NCBI GenBank assembly: GCA_027574665.1
Contig: CM050654.1
Span: forward strand, 30,213,722-30,277,721
Direction of reading: 5' to 3'
Length of the DNA: 64,000 nucleotides
Source: Rhynochetos jubatus
Taxonomy: Eukaryota > Chordata > Aves > Eurypygiformes > Rhynochetidae
Part shown: one piece after another, positions 37,507 to 50,400 of the stretch
Position numbering within the stretch: position 1 is the first letter of the stretch
Layout of the letters: every line of letters begins with the position of its first letter
Translations under genes and position numbers: made by a program
The notes under the pieces: generated by a model
The model's database searches: none
Told to the model about the DNA's origin: nothing
Seen by the model: only the letters and a program-made list of their open reading frames with translations

Positions 37507-40500
37507 GTTTTCCACACTTTGAAAGCAGCAGGGGTGTTTTTCATTAGACTGTAAGAATGTAATAAGCACGGCGGCATCTGTCCTCCTGTGAACACGCTGA
37601 GTTTATTGGGGTTCTCAGCTGACGGAGGTCACAGGAGCAAGAAGCTGTGTCGTTGCATTCTGTCCAAATGTCATTGTGCCATCACGAGTCGCTGCTACCC
37701 CCAGAGAACTGGGTTGGGGTGAGGGAGAGGATGGGCGGTGAGGGGTGGCCATCGTTGAGTTGAGGCACTCCATCACTGCTTCGGGCTGGCCGACTGATGG
37801 TGTGTGGTGTAGGCACATGGTGCCTGCTGCTCCCCCGTGGAGGAGTTAAAGGGTGTCTGGCAAGGCTGGCTGGAGCTAGGGAACACCCTGTTATCATGGT
37901 CAGGGAGGGGTGCTGTGTGCCGGCTGTGATCTTGCTAATGAGCTAAACAGACTGCTCTGACTTCAGCCATTGCTGCTGCACTTTCCTGGTTAGGGAGGAA
38001 TTTGGGATTGTCCAGCCCCATTGCAAGAAAGTTCACAAAGAAATGTACTGACTTGCGCCGATCCTGTTAATGTCAGAAATAGCTCAGGTCCTGATTTTCT
38101 TTATTCCATAGTGGTTTTGGAAAGATTTTGGTCCTGCTGGTGTTGAAGCCCATTGGGAAGCTCTTGTGGTCACCTGTGGGTGTAGGATCTTTTTTGGTGG
38201 GTGTAATACTGGTGTGAAGGGGAACGTGCAGGCACATTGCTCCTGCCTCCTCCCACCGCTACAGAATATGGTCCTGGGTGGAGCAGGCAAAATACAACCC
38301 CAGAAAACTCATCACTTCCTGACACACTCATGCTGGTGGAGTTCCAAGTTGGTGCCAGGGCTCTTCAGCTGTGGGCAAGGTTGTGCCTGCCGGGGAGGAA
38401 CCACACTGCCCTTGCTGAGGACTGGGACAGGGTGTAAGGAGACAAACTTAGAAGGGGCTGCACCAGCTTGGATGTGACAAGAGACATTCCAGCTGTGTAA
38501 ACTTTGCAGGCATTGGGTTTTTTCCTCTTTAAAATATACCTTATTCCTAGCCAGAGCCTACCTCAAAATGAACCCTTCCCCTCCCCTTTCTTCACTGCAG
38601 GGTGGTTTCTCATCACCCCAGGAGAGCAGCATGACTCCTCTGTTTCTTACACAGCTCGGCTGGAGAGTTTGTATTTTCTGTTGGCTGAGTTTTGAAGATA
38701 GTTCCCAGCCCAAATTGCTTAAATCTGCTTTATCTATCTTTTCAACACATTTGTTACCCAGTTTTTATTTCAACATTGACCTGGCAAGATTCAGATGTAC
38801 AGAATAAGGTAGCAGCTGCTAGATTATCAGATTAGTTCATGTGTTTGATAAACTTTGTTAGCCAAATGAAAGTTTTTTTTCTTAAAAAGAACTAGAAAAT
38901 CTTTTACACAGTGTTGTTTGGAGGGAAACACAGTTTAATGCTGCTGAATGGATTGGAGTCACCTTCCTTGTGAAAAGCAGCAGAAATGGGGGAAAGGCAG
39001 AGACAACAATATGCAGAAGTTTCCCATCCCTGTCTGAAGAAGTAAAAGCTGTAAGAACCATGAAGCAGCCCACTTGAGCCATCATCTCAGTGATCGGCAG
39101 ATCTGAGGGGCTGATTGATGCCAAAAATGCCCAAGCATGTGCTAAAATTCAAAACCCACAGATGCGCTGTTGTGAATAAACACCTTCTTCCTGCTTTGGC
39201 ACTTGCCTTGGGAATGCCTCCACTGAGGAAGCAGTCACTGCATTTCCAGAGATGTGATGGAAATGAGGATGCCCCCAAGGTGGAGTGTCCATCAGCCCGT
39301 TTGGCACCCCCGGAAACTTGACTGTTTGTTAAGCGTCCAGTATTATATGTCCCATTAGCAGTGTGCTCTCGCCTTTGGAAAGAATGATTTATGGGCTCAC
39401 TGTTTCTCCTTTTATTAAGAGGAAGTGGAGAAGTAAGTGGAGGGTTGTTTGAAGATGTCAGGAGAATCATGATGAAAGCACGGTGTAATGAGATGTAAAG
39501 AGTGAAATCTATGTTATGCCATGAAGTGCTCATAAATGACCTAAAATGGCTAGCAGTGAAGTAGCGTGCAATCGGACACTGGCCCCGGGACCCTGCAGTT
39601 GGTGCGCGTGCTCTTGTGGTTCGAAGGGCTTTCCTTTGAATTCTGGCTAGGCATAATACATGCTCCTGCAAGGGAGCAGCATGGTGCGTGTGCTTGTAAG
39701 TAGAAAAATTAATGCCAAGTTGTCTTATAACATCGGTTAACTGCAAGGTATGATTTAGCAGATGATAACAAAAAAGGCTGGGTAGCGATGAGACTGTACT
39801 TACGTGGTATTCATGCTAATATAACATATTTGCTTCACTAAACTAGTGTAATTACTCATAAAAGGCCAGAAATATACATATTTATGCTCATATTCTTACA
39901 GAAGAAAGCAAACGAGGCATGGAGATTAATTACCATGTTCAGTTTGAGGAAGGGAACAGCTTTAAAGGGAGGGCCTCTGAGGTCCCCACCCTGCTTTGCG
40001 GCCATACGAACAAGTCTTTATTCTCATCCAAGGCAAACTCTTGATTTTATTTATTGTAGAGGTTTTACTCTTTGTACTAGCATGTGAGAAAGTGGCAGCA
40101 AGGCTCAGCTAGTACTGCAGATCACCAATCTGCAATCCAGAGCCCAACAAACGTAATTTGCAACACATTTCTTCTCCTTTATTCTACTGAGTCACACAGA
40201 TGGAGTACCAACATAGCATGTTTCTCAGATCATAAGGTTTTCTTTTTCCCTTGTAGAAATTAATAGATCCATAAGTTTTTATTTATAATTAAGGTAATTG
40301 AAGCAGTAAACTGAGTATTATAATAAATATATTCTTCAATAAATAATTGAAGAGTATCTATTTTATATTATTGTTATTTATAGATTTATACTATATTACT
40401 ATTAGGCAAGAATATGTCCAGTCTCCATTTCTATTTCCCTTGCTTTGGATATTTGTAGTAAATGTTTGCAGCCTTGAACATATTAAGTTTTGTCTGTAGG

Positions 40501-41079
40501 AAAAGAGATTGGTATTGTTGATGCTGTCCTTTTGTACTAACAATCTGTCTCTCATATTTTTAGACTTCTGTAGCTGCCATTTTAGAGATTCTCTGTGACT
40601 TTTTTTTTATAGTAACTCATTGATCAGCTGTTCAGAAATTGGCCTCATAGAAATGACATTAAGGAAGTCTCTCCTAATTTTCTACTTTTCCATAAATCAT
40701 GACGGCCAAGGACTCAAAGCTCCTCTCCTGTTTCAATAGGTGCACGTGTGTATGTGTGACAGAGATGGAAGCTGGTTTTAATGACAGTGGGATCCATAGA
40801 CTAGTCAAATCTACAGAATAGCCTCATACTTGCACTGCCTCCACTTCTGGAAGGTTAACTCATATCACTTTATGCTTAGGAAACTCCTTTGCTGAGTGCA
40901 AAAGTGTTTATTGCTGCACAGGGTAGGAGACTCTGGAGCAGAGCACCATCTGAGTGAGACTGTGTTGGGTTCTCCAGGCTAGCACTGCGACATCCTCCGT
41001 ATCAGCACGCATGAAGAAGCCCAGGCACATGGCTGGAGGAGAAATTTAAATGAGCCACTCGTTCAAAGGCAGGGATATT

Positions 41080-41500
41080 TAGGAAGATGTGTTTCTCATC
41101 TTGTAATAAAAATTAAATACAAATTCTCCTAAATGCTAACTGCCTGACTTTTAACAAGGCCCAGAATGCACCTTTCCCTCTCCACCCCACCCTGAACATG
41201 ACATAAACACCAAGTTCCCAAATTGATGGTGTTTATGTTTGAAACATTTTTCTGATGTCTGGCTCTGTCAAGACTAATTTTAGCATTTCTAAAGCTGGGT
41301 AAAAATACAGCCTCATTACTTTGATGTCAGAGCATAGTTTACTATTAGTATATTCTGGGGTTTATCATTTTAGTCATGTTTAACACGGCTGCAGCAGGCA
41401 TGCACTATTAAATCTGGCTTATTTTACATTCCTGTCCAAGATTATTTATTTGGAACAATTTCCTCTCTATCAAAAGACACGGCTAATGCTGAGTTTTAAT
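41080..41500. promoter_or_regulatory. Candidate intronic conserved element
   Basis: An AT-rich, non-repetitive block holds tight motif-like words: TAATAAAAATTAAATAC, ATAAACACCA twice as an inverted pair, ATTACTTTGATGTCAG, and GATTATTTATTTGG. It has the texture of a vertebrate intronic enhancer, and GLI2 introns are known to carry conserved enhancers. Conservation and activity are not tested here. Confidence 0.35.
41201..41238. repeat. 12-bp perfect inverted repeat with forkhead-like cores
   Basis: ACATAAACACCA at 41201-41212 is the exact reverse complement of TGGTGTTTATGT at 41227-41238, with a 14-base spacer. Each arm contains ATAAACA, a good match to the forkhead consensus RYAAAYA, in opposite orientation. 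Confidence 0.85.
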
Positions 41501-44500
41501 GTGTTATTTACACACAAAATAACCTATTTACAACTCAGTATCTGCCGCAGGGAGAATGAATGGGGCAGTGCTCCCTTCATCCTGTTGTATCTGAGTTTAA
41601 CAATCTGGATTGCTAATAGAACCATTTATCACAGGGTGGTAATTTATTTTATGTTAGCTGCACAGGTCTCCCTGCCTCTGATCTATGGAAATACTTTGTG
41701 TATAATGAAGTTCAACAAGTCATTTGGTGTAAACATGGGGAAACCAAGCTGCGGAACCAGTAAGACTCTGGCTACACTTTTTTTCCAGGAGGTAATGACT
41801 CTCCTCTGATATTAAGGTTTCAGTTGATGAAATACAGCTCTTCACCCCACGTGTGCTGTAAGGGCAGATCATGGGGCTTTTCTGCAGTGGATCAGCGATT
41901 GGGATGGTGTTTGGTCACTTGATTTATGGACTGGCGGGAACGCTCAGTGCTGCTCTGCACACTCAGCCCTTTCATAGGCAGAGGAGAAGGGCAGAGAGCA
42001 CGTCCCACCACTCTCCAGAGGTCTTCTGTAAGCAAGCCCCGAGTGCTGTTGGCAGGGAGTCCTTGTGCAGTTCAGCTTGTCTCAGTGCTGGATTATGGGA
42101 AGACCATGTAAATGAGGAGGAGGAAATGCCAGCATCCCAGCAGACCTCAGCACGCTGAAAAAATATATAGTTTGTGTGGCCTGAGACTCAGACAAATTAG
42201 GAGAACAGCCCCAGTGAAGTCATCTCTTCTGTCCACCTTGGAGGGGCAGGGATATTCTCCAAATAATGTTTTTCACTCAGTTGTTCACATTTTCCAGGAA
42301 AAAGGAATATAATGACTACAAACACGCTTTTAGCTTCCCTGCCCTGTATTGCTTTTCTGTATACAACTTAAAACTTTGAGATACGTGGTTAACAGAAAAG
42401 TCTGGGTTGGCTGCAGGACGGACAGGGGCAAGTGGTTAAAACAGAATTATGGGAAAATAGCAGAATTTAGACTGCTAAATTCTCCTGACAGCCATTGTGT
42501 GTCTACTGCATATAGCTCAGTGGCCGGGTCTTGGGTAGGGCTTCAGTGCAACACTGCTGTAAGCGATAGCAATTAAGAATCGTATTTCTTCCCTGAACAT
42601 TGCTATTGGTCGTCAATAAAAGTAATTCTGATGGGTCTAAAAGTGGGTTTCTTTGTCACCATAACGCTTCTGGCTGGCCGGATTGCCTACAAGTCTCTCT
42701 TGTGTACCCACTAGTGTCCCTTTGTGCAGCCAGGGGTCTCAGATGCTCAGACTGGTGTGACGCTGAGGCTGTTCCTCACTTGTGGGATATCAAGGCCTGT
42801 GACTAGCTGCCAGCTTTGAACCACACAGATCACCTGACACCTGTTCTTTGGGATAGTTTAGAGGTGGATAAAGGTAAAGCCATGATGCACCATTTTTATG
42901 TTCAGTGAACAATACCTTCCATGAGAGTATGGTGGAGAGCACTCTGGGAGCAGCAGGTTTATTTCTTCAGCTACATATGACAATTTTAGTAGTTAAAATT
43001 GTTACAAAAAGCACATCTTTTCTTCTGCCTACACTCTTTCTTCTATCCATGGGTTTCAATGACAAGTCTCTCTAGTATCTTCTTTAAAAATGTCAGTAAT
43101 GCATCTTCATTGGGTAACCCTTTGTTTACTCAAGTGATTGGAGTCCTACTTCATGGTCACTTGGGTTTTTTTTCCTCATGGGGGAAACCTCTTTCCCCAG
43201 CCCCTCTCTTGGGTTTCTTGTGTGGTAGCCAGCCGTGTGGGCAAAGGTGCAACTTCTGAGTGGGTAACCATTAATGTTTACAGACTTCTTGGTTCACATT
43301 GTGTAGCCCTTGCAGATGATGTTAGAGTCCATATCACCAAAGTGTTTGATGATGCAGCAACTTCATAATATCAGCCAGCATTCACTGATGGCATACAGCT
43401 TCCCCAAATCATCATACCAAAAGTTCCTACAATTTCAGCCCATTACAGATGGTGAGGTTCTTTGAAGACAGAGTAATTTAATCTCATCCCTAACCACATT
43501 GTGGGATTGCACACTAGCTTGAAAAGCTTTTATGGGTTTAAAATGAAAAAAGGTATTCCTCACAGGCTGGTTCTGGCACTGGTGATCCCAACTGCTAAGT
43601 ACCACCTGTAAGACCTTTGTATTTTGTGAGTGAATTATTATCATCATTAATAATAGTTGTAATAATAACAGTTTCCACTTTTCCATGATTTTGTAAACTC
43701 CAAAAGCTTATTCTGGCAAGTCTTGATCTATCTTCTTTTCTGTGGATCCAGTTTAGAACTTCAGAAGTGCCTCTCAGGGAGTACCCAAATATAACCTTTC
43801 TAAACAATGCTAAGCTTACCTATTTGTGTGTTGGTTGCTTATAGTCAAGTAGGAAAATCCAGTGGTGATAATGGATTATATTTATCACGATGCTTTCCTG
43901 GACTGTCTCTTCTGTGCTGCCAGCATGTCCCCATAGCTTGATTTTCTAGTCTTTGTCAGCTTTTTGCCTGAGCATCTGAGAATTTCACAGGTTTTGTAAA
44001 TTAATTCTCTCAACACCATCCATTAACTATGGCATTTGAGTCTGCCATAATCACGAGGGACCAGGAATGGGACGTGTTTTGTCTGAGGTTGGCTGCCTAA
44101 ATGTTAGATGTCTAGTTAGGAATCCCTTTCCATTAGGGTGGAGTGAACCCCATTGTGGAGATGCCTGCTTTGTTCCCTTGAGGGCTTCATGCCTGATTGA
44201 AGGTGGCTAATGTTAGGTGGGTAAATCCCAGCCTTCCTGAATTGGCCAAAATTGCAGTGTGGGGTTAAAACAAGGAACCGAGGTGGGAGTAGATTAATGT
44301 TTTAAAGCCCTTCATTCATGTTTATCAGTCTGTAGCCTGATGAGAGGTCTGAGAGCCCTGACTGCCAGCTCTCAACTGAAATCTCGCCCCACAGCTTCCC
44401 GGGTCAGCGGCAAACTTGACACCCAAGTGTCAGCACAACTCGGGGAGCTGCTTCCCAGGGCTCTCCAGCTTTATACCAGCATTGACAAAACTAGTGTTTT

Positions 44501-44529
44501 AACAGCCTGTTCAAAGAGATGGGCAATTT

Positions 44530-44700
44530 TAAATACTCACTAAAAAGACAAGGGAAAAAAAATAGTAAATTCTAAGGCTACAAAAGATTCCTAAAAATAA
44601 CCCAAGTGGAGGAAGGCTATTAATGCAAAAGTAAATAATTATGTTAAGGGAAGCAACTAGAGAGGCCAGTTGTGTAAATCACTTTAAGGAGAACAAGCTT
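44530..44700. promoter_or_regulatory. Candidate intronic conserved element (AT-rich)
   Basis: A compact AT-rich block (GAAGGCTATTAATGCAAAAG, TAAATAATTATGTTAAGGG, GTAAATCACTTTAAGGAG) without open frame or repeat signature. It is called only on texture and on its place in a developmental-regulator intron. Confidence 0.25.
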
Positions 44701-45485
44701 CAGATAAAATCCTTTCTTTTATCACACAGATTAAGTCTTCCTTTTGACGTTAAATAATTGATAGGGTTTGGCAGAGCGTTCCACGGCTGCCTGTGTGTAG
44801 CAGTGGGACTGCTCCCAGGGTCAGACAAGTGGCAGAGAAAAATGTTCTTAGAAATGCTATGCATCCATACCAGCACCAAGATATGGGGCTTGTATTCCTG
44901 GCACTTCCTGAAGAATTTCTCTGTGGCTTTGAGAAGATAGCCATGCACATGGGAGCAAAAGGAGGACTTGGCATTGCCTGTCTCTTCCTTAAACTGCCCC
45001 CAGATAAAGCAGGCAGTCTATTTTCATGGTTTTGTGTGGTGATGTGTGAGGTACAGAGGCCTGTGAGGACATAGCTGGCTCCTTTTCATCATTTTGCATT
45101 TTTTTTTAATTAGAGAACTTGAACTTTGCTGTCTGGTGGCTTTTGGGAGCTCAGATCCTGTGGGCGGGTTCTCTTACTTTCATCAGCCCCAATAGTGCCT
45201 GAATACTTCAGCCTCTTGTACTTCTCTCTACACATGAACATCTTGGTAAGGCAGGGGAGATGTCCTTGCACCCGTTCTCCAAACAAGGGAGCATGGAGGA
45301 TTTTCCATGGCCAAAGTGGCTGTAATGGGTTTAGCTGTTTCAGGGAGATGTCAAGAACTGGTTATCTCTGCAACCTCAGAAGTTGATAGGTGGCATACAT
45401 GGGACATCCATGGTGGTACAGAGGACTTAGCACAAGTCCCTTCCACCACCATATTGACTAGCAAGTTATTCCTCTCTCAGTGATG

Positions 45486-45590
45486 TGCCATGTAATCACG
45501 GTCAAATGACTCAAAATCTCATGCCCATCTGCCAAATGGAGAAGTTGTTTCTCTCCCTTCAGGAGGGTTGAACACAAGTTGTTTATTCAT
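45486..45590 (+). mobile_element. MIR-like relic, core region
   Basis: TGTAATCACGGTCAAATGACTC, then CATCTGCCAAATGGAGAAG and CAGGAGGGTTGAAC, follow MIR on its sense strand (tgtgaccttgggcaagtcac, catctgtaaaatggggat, tagggttgttgtga). The 5' third of MIR is not recognisable. Confidence 0.55.
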
Positions 45591-46825
45591 CACGTAGTGC
45601 CTTTGCGAATGTCACATTGCAGCAGTCAGTACTGTTCCTTTGGGTTGCATAAGGATATGAAAATGTTCAGTAGCACTAACAGGATTTTACTGAATATAAA
45701 CTGATTTTTAGCAGTGCCTTTGCTCACTACCTGGCATAGCAGGCTCATAACTGGGGGGACTACAATTTTTTCCAGAACTAAGTGGGACATAGCTTGCAGA
45801 AACCTTATATTCCGAAATAAGTCAATATCCCACGAATTCTGTGTGGGTTCTATGTTTGGCAGAATGAGTTCTCTGATCTTAATGGTAACAACAGAGACTA
45901 AACCTCAGCCAAGACTGTAAATTTAGCTCTTGAAGGAATGAAGTGGATATAGTCTCTCCATGCCAGCTGGTTTAGGATTGTGTTAAACTCATGAGTTTAC
46001 ATGTGTTTGGAAGTGACCCGCACTGCGTGTTCTGTGACTCCCATAGGGGTGTTGGGTTGAAATCAGGCAAACCTTGATGGAAGGAACTGAGCAAAAGTTT
46101 GGGTACATAGGCTGACTGAGTCCAAAATGAAAATAAATTTTAAAAAGATCTATTGTGATCCCACATGAACACAAATGAAAAAGAATTCACACAAACTTGT
46201 CTTAAATTAATTCTGCCGTTTCTACAGTTTGTTAGAGAGCTCCATGGGGTTTTTCTCCCCTTTTATACCTTTTTTTCCTTCTCCACCAGGAGAAGGAAAT
46301 TAAGACTGTATTCCATTGAAAATGTTTCCATTTTTAAGTAAATTGTAAATTAGAACAGGAGTATTGCAAGCAAAATATTTACTGCCACTAATATCTGATT
46401 TTTTTTTAAATACAGCAACAGCAGGGATTAAATGGTGCTGTTTTGGCCAGAAAGCTGTTCTCTTCTCTTACAGCCTCTGACAGATTTTCAAAAAAATCAT
46501 AGCTTGCGACAGATGCATCCTTAAGTAAACAGTTAAAGTAGATGTTTTGATGACTTTGGTTGTATTGACATAAAAGATCAGTGTCTGAGTGTTTCTGAAA
46601 ACCATCCAATAGAGGAGGTATCTTCCTGCGTGAGCCCCTGACTCCACGTGCACTGCTTCAACAATAGTTTAGTCGTTTAAACAAAACGGAGATACTTCTG
46701 CACCTAACGAGATGCTCTGAACCTGGAGAGAGTGATAAGGGCTCAGCACCCCGGAACCTGGGTCCAAAGTGTTGGGAAATGTTTAGATTTTCCCCTAGTG
46801 AAATTTTTTGCTCTGTTTTTTATGC

Positions 46826-46845
46826 GGGCGGGGTGGGGGGGGGGG
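46826..46845 (+). repeat. G-rich tract
   Basis: GGGCGGGGT followed by eleven G, directly visible; a potential G-quadruplex. Confidence 0.9.
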
Positions 46846-47289
46846 AATGATTTTTCTCTGCTCTGCTTTTCTATCTGGGCCTCACCTTGGTTTATGGCTG
46901 CGCTTTGTGGGGTGAACCAGCAGTGATGGGGGGAACTAAGCAGCATCCTTTTCTGCACCCTGGCTGGTGTGAGTGTTGGTTTCCCGTGTGATGGCAAGTG
47001 CCTTCTTCATGAGGCTCAAGGTTAAGCTAAATCTTGCTCATATCAGTTCACAGTTAGAGCTAGTGATGTTCTTTCAGAGGCATTTACTGCCACACTTTAA
47101 AGTAAAAACAGAGAAACACAAAGTTGAGGACTTCAGGCATTGGTTTGCACGTCCCTTTTTAACGAGAGGAATTATTGTGTGTTGTGGGAAGCTGACCCGA
47201 CTCCCAGAGGCTGCTCGTGTGAAGATACCCAATTTTTTGGTGGCTCCCTATGGTGAGGGCACAGAACTGAGCCTGGAGAAAATTAGTTT

Positions 47290-47400
47290 CAGTTCCTGAT
47301 CCAGCCCCAAAACTTCCTTCACGATTTTGGGAAAGCTGCTTGATTTCCCTTTGCTCTGTCGTTTATATAATGAACTTGTGCTGTTCTTTGGGCCTCCAGG
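47290..47400 (+). mobile_element. Possible MIR-like relic
   Basis: TTTTGGGAAAGCTGCTTGATTTCCCTTTGCTCTGTC resembles the MIR sense core (cttgggcaagtcacttaacctctctgtgcctcag) at low identity. Extent and identity are uncertain. Confidence 0.3.
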
Positions 47401-50400
47401 CCCATCCATCAGCATCTGGTTAGCATGTTTATGGCTTTGGTCATACTGAAGCACTTAATGGCTCAGTGTGTGTAGAGGTTGTTATTCCCACCCACACCCC
47501 ACCATCACCTGCAAGAGGGTGCTGCTGCCCCTGGGCACTGTGTTACAAGGGTGACCTCGTTCCATATGTCTGAGGTGTCAACGTGCTGTTGTCAAAGGGA
47601 TCCGATAAAACAGATTTGCAGGGTTAGAGAAGATAAGGTTAGGTTCTTATAGCAAAGGCATTTTCAATATATATAGTGGGGAGACCGTTCAGGGATACAT
47701 AGAGATTGACTGTATTCCAAGGGTCACACTGCTCTGGAGTAAGAAAGCTTTCAGGTGATCTTACCTGGCAAACCCAGCTGGAGAATGTCACATTGTTAAT
47801 AGCTGTGTAAGTCTTTTGTATTGAAACAGGAGAAAAAGAATTTTCCCAGTGTAAGAAGGTTTCCTACATGAATAATCTATGGATGAGATTTATCAAATAG
47901 TTTGCTGAGGTTCAAGTACGTGGGCAGAGTTTTCGACAGACCTGGATCAATTTACAGAAACCATGCAGAGCTTCAGGGCTTCACCCTGACCCAAGCAATA
48001 GACAGTGGTTCTAATGAAGTCATTTGTAATTAGATTCTTAAGAAAGTTGTTTTTCTGGGGACCAGGTGATGGAAAGAGAAGAAAATGACTGCTGTGGGAT
48101 GACAGCTTCAGAGGAAATCTTAGATTCAGCTTTCCTTCTCGTTAGCCTTCTGTGCACGTGCACACTAATACGGTAATCAGCTGCAGTGGAGCTGGCAATA
48201 CAATTATGTGGTGCAATTTTTTCCCTTTGGAGAACTCTGGAGGAACCTTCTTGCGCTGTTACAAAGACGTCCTTAAAATGTGTTTACTGCAGGGTCCTGT
48301 ATTTCAGATGCTGGAGCACTGACTCTTAAAATAGATATGAGATGGCTGAATGTGTGAAAAACATTTGCATCTCTCTTTCTGAGCTCTGTGCATGCTGCAT
48401 CACTTCTGTAAGCATGTTAAAAGGGTTGGGAGGGGAAAAAAGAGTTTTGCAAATTTCTGTGCTTCTTTTAATTCCACTCGAAACAATGTCTTAGCAGCTG
48501 AAATAAGATCCAAGGCTATCTTTTGGCCACATAGTCACTGACACTTGAAACAGGCTAGATTTATATGTAGTTACTAAAAAATATATAGCAAAATGAAAGT
48601 CTCAGACACTGAGTTCATGTGCATTGCCCATTGTAAAGATAAGTAACGGCTGTTATAAGATCACTTAAATGGTTACCTTTGGGACATAAAAGGGATCTTT
48701 GAAGACAGTAAGTCTTAATACAGAAATGTTTACTCATAAAAAATACATTTGGAATGGGGGAGGGGGACACATTTCCTATTAATGTGGTTTTTGCCTTTTA
48801 TGGCAGGTTGTAGCAGGTCTTTAACCTCTGTAGCATTTGAGCGGGGATAGAAATGAGCTTCTCTAAGTATCAGCCCAAAGGGCTTTTCCTAACTGCTTGT
48901 ATCTGCAGCATCTCTTGTACAGGTGGTTTTAGTTTATTCTTCCTTTCTGTGATCCAAATGAAAGACTATTCTGACTTAAAAACCTTCCAGTAGTTTAGTC
49001 CTGAGGGCAGAATAGAAATATCCTCCTGAATTTCGTTCACTTAACCTTGTGTTTTGTGAGGTATGGGGCTAGTGGCCCAAACCATGCTTGGACTCAGTGG
49101 GACTTGGAAGGCTATGTCAGCCAACTGAGGCACAAGAACAGAAGAGGGAATTGGCCCCTGGTTGCCATGGTTGTAGATACCGCAAAGAAGGCATGATGTT
49201 TCTCCAGATGCTCATGAAGGGTGCAGATGTGCGAGCCCAGCATTCCCAGATCGTGCCTCTGGGTGCATACGAAGTGGGTGGTGGCTCATGTTGCTTGTGG
49301 GTTTTCTGGTAACGGTTCTGCAGGCTATTTTGAAATACCTTTTTAGACAGTTGTTATGCTCAGTATTTGATCGGTTCTGTGTGAACCCATAACTAGGGAA
49401 GATGTGATTTCTGCTTCAAAGATTTGAAAATTATTACTAGATAGGGTGAGACACAAGGTGCCAGCAGTCTCAGAATGGTAGAGAGACGTGTAGAGTATTT
49501 TATGGAAACCATGGTGGATGATAGTCAAAAGTCTTCACTTGGATGAGATGATTTACAGAGCAGCAGAGGTAGCCTGGACCAGAGATGCAGGAGGAAGGCT
49601 GAGTTCTGTAGAGGAATTGAAAGGCCTTTAACCAGCTGTTAAAGGAGGAGCTGTTTGAGGAGAAGCCTCTAACAGCAGGGTTTGGTCCAAAAGACATAAT
49701 TTTGTGCGATCTTCAAGAGGAGAGAAGTTGGTAGCAAAGGGAAAGGTTGCGAGTATTTGAACAAGAGACTAACACATTCATAGAATTGTAAAAATGAACT
49801 GGCTAGGTGCAGAAAAAGACAAAAGGTAGAGAAGCTAGAAGAAAGTCCATGGTTGCTGTGAAGCTGAGGTTACCAAGCTGATGTGACTGGACTTCTGATT
49901 AACCTTTTCTCTAAGCCTATGTACCAGTGTAAAATTAGTTCTCCACAAGCCCATGACATGGCAGAACTATTGGTGGACTTTGTTACTGTTATTCCAAAAC
50001 AGAATGCTCATCCAGGCAGTAATGCTTTAGGTAAGTAACATAAATTAGGTTTTGAGTTGCATACTGACCTGTCGTTGTAGGTAGTACAGCATGTTCTGGC
50101 CACATAATGAGACAGAGGACAGATTAAACGAAAGACAGGCAGGATTTTCATTCAGGAAATTGGTATGGTAATGACAGACAGGGGGTCTTGGCATGTTTCA
50201 GACAGACTTCATCTAGCCTCTTCAGGTAACAGATACAAGCATGGATCTCGGTTATATTCACCCAGTCAAGCATGAGGAAGTAACAAGTTCTCTGGGGAGG
50301 CTGGTATTTAATATCTGCCTGATGTCTGACAGAGAATACTAATACAGATCCCAGGTTTTGTGTGCCCTGAGAATGCAGATGGTTGGTAGCAACATGTCTG

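Noticed and set aside
40334-40352. CTTCAAT-AAATA-ATTGAAG inverted repeat in very AT-rich DNA
   Set aside because: Seven-base arms in a very AT-rich segment are expected by chance.
48151-48164. 14-bp palindrome TGTGCACGTGCACA containing an E-box
   Set aside because: A few 14-bp palindromes are expected by chance in 64 kb, and nothing around it supports a function.
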